From Torymus aiolomorphi (taxonomy: Eukaryota > Arthropoda > Insecta > Hymenoptera > Torymidae): a DNA stretch of 64,000 nucleotides. The notes under the pieces were generated by a model. That model was not told the DNA's origin and did no database searches. It saw only the letters and a list, made by a program, of their open reading frames with translations. Where the stretch lies: NCBI GenBank assembly GCA_036365515.1, contig CM070873.1, forward strand, positions 174,956,104-175,020,103, read 5' to 3'. Each line of letters begins with the position of its first letter. Position 1 is the stretch's first letter. The position numbers and the translations under genes were made by a program. This document shows, piece after piece, positions 56,421 through 64,000 of this stretch.

Positions 56421-57240
56421 AGAGTTCTCTCGCGGCCCAAGTGCCCAGCCGTTGAAAAGTCATGGCATTCTCCCAGTACTTCGCGTCGCTCTTCGTGAGG
56501 GACTGCTAACTTCCATGCATGGCCGACGCCGAGAGATTCGTCTATGACTTCATTAGGGTCGTACTTGTACAGTCTCCCCCCTGCCAGCTTGAATGTGGGG
56601 AACGCTCGCGGCTTCTGTTGAACCTCTTTCACGATCTTGAGGTACCAGTGGTCGTTTGTATCACGCTCGAGCTCTAACGCGGCGACCGCTGGCTCTTCTC
56701 CCTCGAACATCCGTGAAAGGGCATCTGGGACATTGTTCAACGAGCCCTTTCGATCTTCGACCGTGAAACTGTGGTTCTGCAGCTCCAAAGCCCACCTAGC
56801 TAACCTGCCGATCTGGTTTTGGAGGTCACGGAGTCACTTCAAGCTGCTATGGTCCGTGATAATCTTGAAGTTGTAGGCGTCTATATACGGACGGAACTTT
56901 TTAATTGCCCAGAGAATTGCTAGTCATTCTCGTTCCGTCACGCTATAATTCCTCTCGGCTGCGCTCATCGCCGTCAATTATATTGTATAGCACCGCTCCC
57001 AGACCTGTATCGCTCGCCTCAGTTTGCACCACGAACTGCGCGTTCGATACCGGTCTGTGTAGAATCGCTGCAGAAGCGACTAGCGCTTTTAGCTTTTGGA
57101 AGGCCTCTTCTTGAGCTTTTGACCACTCATATTTCCGATCCTTTTCCGTTAATTCGGTCAGTGGTTCAGCAATTGTAGCGAAGTTCGATAAAAACTTTCT
57201 ATATCGCGAGGCCATTCCTAAGAAGCGTCTCATCTGACGG
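56421..57240 (-). pseudogene. G2 RNase H and zinc domain
   Basis: 57233-56943: RRFLGMASRYRKFLSNFATI (connection) and QTEASDTGLGAVLY. 56788-56288: ELQNHSFTVEDRKGSLNNVPDALSRMF, then CHDFSTAGHLGRERTLERVRRKYYWP, the integrase zinc finger. A roughly 36-bp deletion at about 56966 and a stop near 56835 disrupt RNase H. Confidence 0.8.
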
Positions 57241-57927
57241 AGGGTTTCGGTAACGGATACTCCATAATGGGCTTTATTTTCGCGGGTTCTGGCTTAATAC
57301 CATCTCTATTTACTATGACCCCGAGATATTGAACCTCATCGCGACAGAAGACGCTTTCTCGCGATTTATTGTGAGGCCCGCGTCCTGTATCCTGTCCAGA
57401 AGTCTTTTTAGAACCTCTTTATGCTCCTCGAATGTCTCTGTGACTATTATTATATCGTCGAGATACGAGTAAGCTAAAGGTTCGAGTTCGGAGCCGATGA
57501 CCTTGTCAATCAGCCTCGGGAAGGACGCTCCGGCATATGAAAGACCGTAGGTCATTCTCGTAAATTGGAAAAGCTCTTTGCCTGGCACGGTGAAGGCTGT
57601 AGTCTCTTTGGACTCCGGACTAAGTGGTATCTGTTGGTACGCACAGCTTAAATCCAACATGGAGATGTATTGCGCTTTCTGCAGTTTGCGCATGATACTT
57701 CCTTTTCATGTATGTTAACGGGTATGCATCTGGCCTTGACGCTGCGTCCACTTTTCTGAAGTCCACGCAGAAACGGAACTTTCAGTTGGACTTGCGTACG
57801 ATTACCACTGGACTTGAACAGCCACTTGTCGAGGGCTCTATTATTCCCGCGACTAGCATTTCCTCCACCTGTTTGTGCATCTCTTCCTCGAGTCTCTGAA
57901 ATGCAGGGTAGTAGTTCTGTTTAATGG
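57241..57927 (-). pseudogene. G2 reverse transcriptase
   Basis: 57693-57313: ISMLDLSCAYQQIPLSPES, FQFTRMTYGLSYAGAS and the catalytic YSYLDDIIIVTETF, intact unlike G1. N-terminal RT motifs are in a shifted frame (57899-57780), with a frame break near 57705 (inserted bases in CTTCCTTTTCATG). Confidence 0.85.
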
Positions 57928-58187
57928 GTCCCGTCGTTCCGACGTCTATTGCATGCTCGATCCATGGAGTACACCCTAGTGGTGCCAGTCTGTTACAGAT
58001 CAGCTCTGCTACTAAAGATTCTACCTCTTTGCGCTTTTCGTCTGTTGGGTCGGCCAACCCAACAGAGGAAAAGCGCAAAGAGGTAGAAGCTTTAGTAGCT
58101 CAGCTGATCGGTAACAGCCTGGGACCATTAGGGTGTATTTCATGGATCGAACATGCAATAGACGTCGGAACAATGGGGCCAAACCCC
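57928..58187. repeat. Inverted patch in G2 pol
   Basis: 57928-58056 is followed directly by an inverse copy, 58059-58187. The right arm is not a simple mirror: where the arms differ it agrees with G1 (for example GTAGCTCAGCTGATCGGTA). It seems to be an inverted piece from a G1-like template placed into G2. Confidence 0.8.
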
Positions 58188-58620
58188 CCATAGCTGATAC
58201 AGACACGGTGTTGTTTGCGGTTATGGCGGCTACTTCTAACTTTACGCTTGTATCGTCATCCTTGAGATGCAGCGTGTTATCTGTCGTGACTAAGACGGCG
58301 CTAAACTTCTTAATGAAGTTTACCCCCAAGTAGCACTCCGTGTCTAGATCTGGCATTATTGCGACGCGCACTTCTTTGCACACGCCAGCCACGACCATGG
58401 GTATCTGCCCAAGATACACATAGCCAACCACTGCTATGTTTTGCCCGTTTGCCACCCGTGCCGTTAGGCCGCTGGCTGGGATTAACTCTTTTCCACAGGC
58501 CGTAGCGAGCTGTAGGCCGATGGAATTCATCCCAGTCCAGGAGGCTCCTGTATCGAAGAGTGCTCGTAGCCTGTAACCGGCTACACGTACTTGAAGCCAC
58601 CATCGCGAGCAAGTTTATTG
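58188..58620 (-). pseudogene. G2 protease
   Basis: Frame 58530-58188 mirrors the G1 protease: ATACGKELIPASGLTARVANG, VGYVYLGQIPMVVAGV, ECYLGVNFI. The active-site segment (LFDTGASWTGMNS) lies upstream of the first ATG. It has three extra residues (GQI) relative to G1. Confidence 0.75.
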
Positions 58621-58930
58621 GTTGATTTCATTCGGTTGAATCACGGGTACTTCTTCGCTCTCCACTCCGGACGATTGGATCGAGTTACCCTCGGTCTCTG
58701 GTCAGAGAGCTGGGGGCGAGTATGTGGTCGTGTTTACCTACCCCCTTGGCCGTTTCCCTGTTGGTTTCCGGCAGCATTGGGCTTGTTGCCTCCCTTTTGC
58801 TCATATCCGAGTTCTCTTCGGAACTCTGGCCTTTTTGGAGGTCCGTTATTTCTCGGGCTTTGCGGCCTAGCCTGGTGGGTCGAGCTACTACCCCCACTAT
58901 GCTTTCTCTCGATTTTCTACTAACCGCACG
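58621..58930 (-). pseudogene. G2 gag C-terminal stub
   Basis: Matches G1 gag tail 25000-25280 (SSTHQARPQSPRNNG-like). It ends abruptly near 58925, where leader sequence resumes. The capsid and polyglutamine parts present in G1 are deleted. Confidence 0.65.
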
Positions 58931-59374
58931 AGATAAGATAAAAAAAATTTAGTTTTCGTCCAAAAAAAATAATTCTTATCGGAAATACGAGAGGAGAAAA
59001 AAAAATTTCGAGTAGAGAAAAAAATACTTAAAAAAAAATTGGTTATCGATTAAAAAAATTTTTTCGCTAAAAAAAATTAATTGTTATCAAAAAATTTTTA
59101 ATTGTTAAAAACAATTACTTAACGCACAAAAATTTCGCGATCAAGATCTCTCCTCTTCGGCACTCTAGGTCGAGGGTTATTGGCTATCGCTCGCCTAACC
59201 TCTGGACCTCACTCTCGCAACAGCACGGCTGTGTCACGGACACGTACACACGCGCCTACGAGCTGTGGCACGAAGAGCCTTTCTTTGCAGCTTACGCTCA
59301 GCTGCGTTGCTGAGTTTCTTCGCGCCAAGCTTCGCCGCGAATCTCGTACGTGCCGCGGCTCCTTCTCCACCCAC
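58931..59374 (-). other. G2 leader
   Basis: Co-linear with 28040-28511 of G1: an A/T block with repeated AAATTTTT and a GC-richer block. No cassette is inserted here. Confidence 0.7.
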
Positions 59375-59392
59375 AATTCGTTGTGGCGCCAG
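59375..59392 (-). promoter_or_regulatory. G2 primer binding site
   Basis: Same minus-strand TGGCGCCACAACGAATTG as G1, two bases from the LTR. Confidence 0.75.
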
Positions 59393-59394
59393 TT

Positions 59395-59994
59395 GGAACG
59401 GGATGGCTAGTGGGGGACAATCCCAACAAGCCACAGGCCAGCGATGCCCTAGAACACGGTGCAGCGGGTGTCAGTCTAAAATGACTTGCCCGGGGATCTG
59501 CTCCTGGAATCCCGAAAACAACGCGAAGATCACACGCGAACTTCGCTTTCCAACTAATTGGATCGCTGAGTGAAAAGCGCGCACTCGAAGAGTAAATTGC
59601 GCGGCCACTACGCTCAGATATGAAAACGACCGACGGAGTTGTTTTCCCGCGGAGGCAGCGGTATGCGGGAGAAGGACAGGTTGTAATGAACAACGCGACG
59701 AGTATCTAGGTATCATAGTATATTAAAACCAATAATAATTACATGCACAACGCACGTGCTTATTAAAACAATACGTTAGATCGCGCGCTACAGTTAATAT
59801 TCAAACACACGAACGATACGGCGCGCGGCGAAGCTTCTACTTCGCGCGCGGTGTTAAAGTACGGTGGGCTGACACACACCCGCGCGTACACGGCTCAGAA
59901 AGTTTGCACGGGGCGATTTCCGTGCAAATCTTTACATTTAACGCGAGAGATGAGAGTTTAAGTCTTACTTTAACAAGGACTAGCCGGTGCACTC

Positions 59995-60053
<59 letters not shown>
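59395..60053 (-). repeat. G2 5' LTR, truncated
   Basis: Starts TGGAACGGGATGG and follows the family LTR to the (CT)n tract at 60000-60053, then stops. The outer ~230-300 bp are missing. Confidence 0.82.
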
Positions 60054-60059
<6 letters not shown>

Positions 60060-61571
60060 GTCGGTAAGTGTAGACGGGTTCTGCTTGAGCTCTCGCATTA
60101 TTCAGCATCACTAATAAAGTTTTTACTCCTCGGAGTCAAATCATTGCAGGAAAAGGAGCCCCAGGCGGCACTCAAGCTCCCAGCCCAAAAACTGGAGGCA
60201 TCGCGCTCCAGTTTTATGTGCCGGGGACCTTTTCCTCTACACGCAGACGCCCTAACCTCAACACGTCAAGCACTCGGCACACGCAACACACTCAATCACT
60301 CAATTTACACAACTGCAGCTCACAGCATCGTCAGCTTCGCACCTTTTTGGCACCGCTTCATCACACTGCGACGGCACCCGCCTCTGTGCCGCTGCACTGC
60401 CGCAACCTTTAGGCTGCATTACGCGCAGTGCACCGGTCGCTGTCCGATCAGCTTATTGGCTTGCTGCCTCACTATCTGCTGTGTTGTCCCGCTATCTGCA
60501 TTTAATCAGCTGAGAGGACGTGACCAGCTGTGTGCGCCATCATATGCTGCCTTGCTCACCACTTTCATCAGCTGTTTTATGCCCATAGGCATTCTTCTTT
60601 TTTGCGTGAGTCAGCGTTTTGCCTGTCATCCTGCGCAACACACCTCGCGCAGTGCGAGTGCGAGCGCGAGTGTGAGCTTGATCATTTACCCGCGATCTAC
60701 CTTGCCGGCCACTGCTACTTAACTTGTTTTAATTTTAATTGCTTTTAATTTGTTTGACCTGCGTTTTCTTTTTAATTTAATTTTATTATACTAAAGTAGC
60801 TGAAACTGCCATTTTTACTAATTGTACAATTTTTAATTTTCTTTTATTTATTTTTCTTTCTATTTTTATATATATTGCATAGCGTTTCTGATCTTTCTAA
60901 TTAACTAATTTTTAATAATTATCTGGCCGCTCACTCTTTCATTTACAAAAATTTCATTTTTTTTTTTCTATTTAATAACCACCATCTCTGCCGATCTATA
61001 GTTTTTAACTGAATAGATTATACGTTTGATATTTTATTAAGTCTGACTGCTTGCGTTTTATACTACTGTGTAAACGGGTGTAAAAGGCCCCTGCTTTGCC
61101 GGCTTGTCTGACCTAGTTAAGGTCTTGATCACTACTTTCATAGATCATAAGCAGCAGGCTATTTTTAACACTTTTTAATGCTGTTTTCTTGTTTTTCTTG
61201 TTTTTTTTTCTTGTTTTTATTCATAACTGTGTGTCTGTTAAACTGCAGCGGCCTTTTATACCAGTGATTATTAAAAAATTTATTTTCTAAAATTTATTTT
61301 TTTTTATTTTTAATTTATTTATTTATTTATTTATTTATTTTATTTATTTATTTATTTATTTATTTTTTTGTAATTTTTGCACTTATATTCATCATTGTAT
61401 CTTGCATCTCGCCTTCATAAACTGACACTACGTCGTGCATTTCATTTTTTATTTTCCATTTTTCACGTTTCAACTCATTTGTCATTTTTAACTTTCGTAT
61501 TGTAGATTCTAGTTTTTTATCTCTCATTACTCATAACATACATCTTTCGTGCGCTCGATACACAAAACAAA
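60054..61571 (+). other. LINE B 5' UTR
   Basis: From the end of the (CT)n to the ORF1 ATG. GC-rich in its first third, with many CACTCA-like words near 60260-60300; later A/T-rich with a (TTTA)n tract at 61313-61366. The frames at 59904-60722 cross the microsatellite and are not convincing genes. Where host or LTR ends and LINE B begins is approximate. Confidence 0.45.
61313..61366. repeat. (TTTA)n microsatellite
   Basis: About 13 TTTA/TTTT units within the LINE B 5' UTR. Confidence 0.9.
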
Positions 61572-62705
61572 ATGGACATTATTTGTCGTGGCTGCAGCAA
61601 AAGTATAAAAACGAAATGTATTACATGTGAACACTGCAATAGCAACTTCCATCCTAATTGCACGACTTTCAAGCAGGTTCACAACAAAGCAAACAAGCTT
61701 ATTAGTGCCTGTCGAGCTTGCATTTCTGCGGCAAATACTAATACTAATAAGCAAAGAGATGAGACACTCAATGGGAGCAATAGTGCACCGTCAATTGACC
61801 CTTTACAACAGATCCTTCAAAAACTTACCAGGCTAGAAAACCTTGAAGGCAGTATGAACACGTTGAGCTCAACCATTGATGCCAGACTAGGGGAATTTTC
61901 AACGGCGATCACAAACATCGAGGAGAGGCTATCATCTCTGGATGTGTTACCAAGTCTTGTATCGCGTTTATCGGCTGCGGAAGAGGCCATTTCACATGTG
62001 CAGACTGAGCAGCTGAGCCTTCGTCAGCAGGTTGCTGCTCTTAGCACAGCTAAACAAGCTCCACCTGCTCTTGATGTTTCTGCTGCTAACCGTTTGAAGA
62101 AACTGGAGAATGATGTACAAAATCTTTGTACCCTACAACGCAGTGTTGCCAACGAGCTCGTAATTACAGGACTTCCAACAACAACAGAAACGTCGACCAT
62201 GAAAGGCCTTGTATTTGCAGCGCTTAAAGTTCTCGATCCTGGTTTCCTGGAACGTGATATTATGCATGTACGCCGAATGCATAGCAAAACAATAACTGAG
62301 CATGTACCATCCACTTCCTCCCCGGATGCTACTGCTGACACTCAGCTGTCTGACAGTCACACTCCTGCTAAAACTATCTCTGTACCGCTCATTGTACGCC
62401 TGTCATCGCCTGATCTGATGCTGAATCTCATTAATGCAAAAACAAAAATGGGAAAACTGCACTCGTCGCAGCTCAATGTCGAACTGCTTGAATTAGCCAA
62501 AATAACGACTCCCTTACCGTCCTCACTCATCAACATAAACGAGTTGCTTCCTGCAGACCTACATAGACTGCGTTTGCAGGCACGAACTGAGGCGAAAAAG
62601 AAAGGTTTCATTACTTATGTACGTAGTGGTCGTCTCTACATCAAGAAGAAAAAGAAGATCACGCAACTATCATTTCATCTACTGAAGAGCTCAATCATTT
62701 TTTAG
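61572..62705 (+). CDS. LINE B ORF1: PHD finger, coiled coil, RNA-binding C-terminus
   Basis: 377 codons, uninterrupted. N-terminal PHD-like zinc finger CRGCSKSIKTKCITCEHC...FHPNC...CRAC (residues ~5-50). A coiled coil follows (about 75-170; LTRLENLEGSMNTLSS, VSRLSAAEEAISHV). The C-terminal third (VANELVITGLP ... LINAKTKMGKLHS ... KGFITYVRSGRLYIKKK) has the layout of the nucleic-acid-binding domain common in CR1-type ORF1. It would coat the element RNA. Start is the first ATG, in ACAAAATGG. ORF2 follows with a short overlap. Confidence 0.85.
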   Translation: MDIICRGCSKSIKTKCITCEHCNSNFHPNCTTFKQVHNKANKLISACRACISAANTNTNKQRDETLNGSNSAPSIDPLQQILQKLTRLENLEGSMNTLSSTIDARLGEFSTAITNIEERLSSLDVLPSLVSRLSAAEEAISHVQTEQLSLRQQVAALSTAKQAPPALDVSAANRLKKLENDVQNLCTLQRSVANELVITGLPTTTETSTMKGLVFAALKVLDPGFLERDIMHVRRMHSKTITEHVPSTSSPDATADTQLSDSHTPAKTISVPLIVRLSSPDLMLNLINAKTKMGKLHSSQLNVELLELAKITTPLPSSLININELLPADLHRLRLQARTEAKKKGFITYVRSGRLYIKKKKKITQLSFHLLKSSIIF

Positions 62706-64000
62706 CTTAGACTCATCTCATCATCACTATTCTTTCAATCATGTTAATCTCATCCCTACTCACCCTCCATCTTCATCCACATCAAGTTTTTCCGGGTCTC
62801 GGAACCACGGCCTCAGAGTATGCCACTTTAATGCAAACTCTATTCGAGCGCACATGGGAATGATCAATCACTATCTGTCTACTCACAACTTCTTCCATGT
62901 AATAGCTGTTACTGAGACCTGGCTTGATCCTGTAGCAGATTATAGCAATATTGTCTTCTTACATGACTACATTCTTTTTGGGCGCGATCGTAATAGGAAC
63001 GGTGGTGGTGTTGCGCTCTTCATCCACAACTCTATTTCTGCCACTGTTCTCTGCTCATCAGATGGTGTCTGGACTGGTAAACCAGGCAAGCCAGAATATC
63101 TCTTCTGTGAAGTAACAGGCAATGGTCATCCGCCATTTTTCGTCGCTGTAGTCTATCGACCACCACACGCGCCTTTTCTTAGAGATACTGATTTTATAGA
63201 CAAAATCACTACCTACATGCATGACTACAGCACTAAGATTATTCTTGGCGATTTTAATGCCGACCAGCTCTCCTTATCTGATGATGCGGTTTTCATTCGC
63301 AAGTTTATTGCAGAAAATGGACTCCACAATGTTCCGTACGGTGCGACTCACCACAAACTTACCTCCGACACCTGGCTTGATCTCTGCTTAATAGATGAAC
63401 AAGACCGCATATTAGACTTCTCGAAGACTGAGTCACCATTCATCAACGGTCATGATCTTATCGCTGCTACACTTGCGCTTCAAACCCCCAAACCCTCATT
63501 AACATCATTCACCTATCGTGACTATAATGCCATTAGCGCTCAGTTTCTTATTGACTTTCTGAGAGGTTTGGATTGGTCTGTCGCTGAGTCGGCTCCCCTT
63601 CATGAATGTGTCTCTGTCCTGCAATCCCACGTGGCTACAGCTATCAATAATCTCGCCCCGGTCAAAACTGTTACTCCTGGAAAAAATAGGCATCCATGGT
63701 TTATGCCAGAACATCGTGTCTTAATCAAAGAGAGAGATCGCTTGTATAAGCGTTTTCGTAGGTCTCGTACAGAACATGATCTGTATTTATACCGAGAAGC
63801 TCGAGATTCAGCACATTCTTCAATTGAGGAAGCCAGAAATAACTATTACCATCATCGATTATCAACGCTGACTAATCCGAAGGATATCTGGCATGAGCTT
63901 CAGCATTTAGGCATCACAGGACCGAAAAAATCAACTTCATCGTTGTTCTCCATCGACCAGCTCAATGCACATTTTAGAAGCGTTTCTTATGATCCGGCTA
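62685..64000 (+). CDS. LINE B ORF2, endonuclease part (runs off the window)
   Basis: The frame opens after a TGA at about 62682 and has no stop to the window end, so about 438 codons are visible. No early ATG; the first in frame is at 62851, so start is uncertain and reinitiation after ORF1 is possible. APE-type endonuclease motifs in order: CHFNANSIRAH, IAVTETWLDP (catalytic Glu), GGGVALFIHN, AVVYRPP, IILGDFNADQL, DTWLDLCLID and GHDLIAATL (His). A basic region (KERDRLYKRFRRSR) leads towards RT, which would lie beyond 64000. All motifs look intact. Confidence 0.88.

Overview
The window is eukaryotic and reads as a transposon graveyard with a few young insertions. No host protein-coding gene, tRNA, rRNA or CRISPR array could be supported. 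The mix of elements points to an insect: two Copia lineages, several Gypsy lineages, BEL/Pao, Penelope-like, Helitron, mariner, and PHD-ORF1 non-LTR elements, with long (TA)n and (CT)n tracts. A hymenopteran is a plausible guess, but the species cannot be named from this sequence.

Layout, 1-20 kb: a foldback repeat with a (TA)n-flanked cassette at its centre (1-711). Next a broken Gypsy-type leader and gag (1074-3474) and a Penelope 3' fragment (5066-5560). Then a 3.3-kb DNA element with ~540-bp inverted ends (5818-9139) that carries a complete mariner (6651-7944). A decayed Copia (C1, about 9140-17620) follows; its leader holds an unrecognised ORF that stays open across two good introns (9569-10986). 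After it come a Penelope RT scrap, a 162-bp-armed palindrome (18051-18396), and a second copy of the window's first kilobase (18401-19205).

Layout, 20-39 kb: a complete minus-strand Gypsy (G1, 20024-29587, target duplication TGTAG) has split an older palindromic element in two. A Penelope copy with RT and GIY-YIG parts follows (30075-31870). Then a decayed Helitron (31875-34097 plus 39045-39115), into which a young minus-strand Copia (C2, 34098-39039) inserted, with near-identical LTRs and target duplication AAAAA.

Layout, 39-64 kb: a minus-strand BEL/Pao remnant (39381-42617) contains a TA-flanked MITE. An env-bearing Gypsy remnant (G3, 42618-47755) has a glycoprotein resembling chuvirus G proteins; three smaller elements lie inside its integrase. 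A second member of the G1 family (G2, 47756-60053) inserted into G3 and is itself split by a CR1-like LINE (LINE A, about 49255-54050). A second PHD-type LINE (LINE B) runs off the right edge with ORF1 and the endonuclease part of ORF2 open.

Nothing here works as an operon; the genes are element proteins (gag, protease, RT, RNase H, integrase, transposase, helicase), mostly broken. Observations most worth a second look: (1) a family of short (TA)n-flanked cassettes sharing one conserved core but carrying different locus-specific inverted words; (2) the spliced ORF in the C1 leader, whose first exon could also feed gag in another frame; (3) hammerhead-like motifs placed symmetrically in two long palindromes; (4) a non-env third ORF conserved in both G1 and G2.
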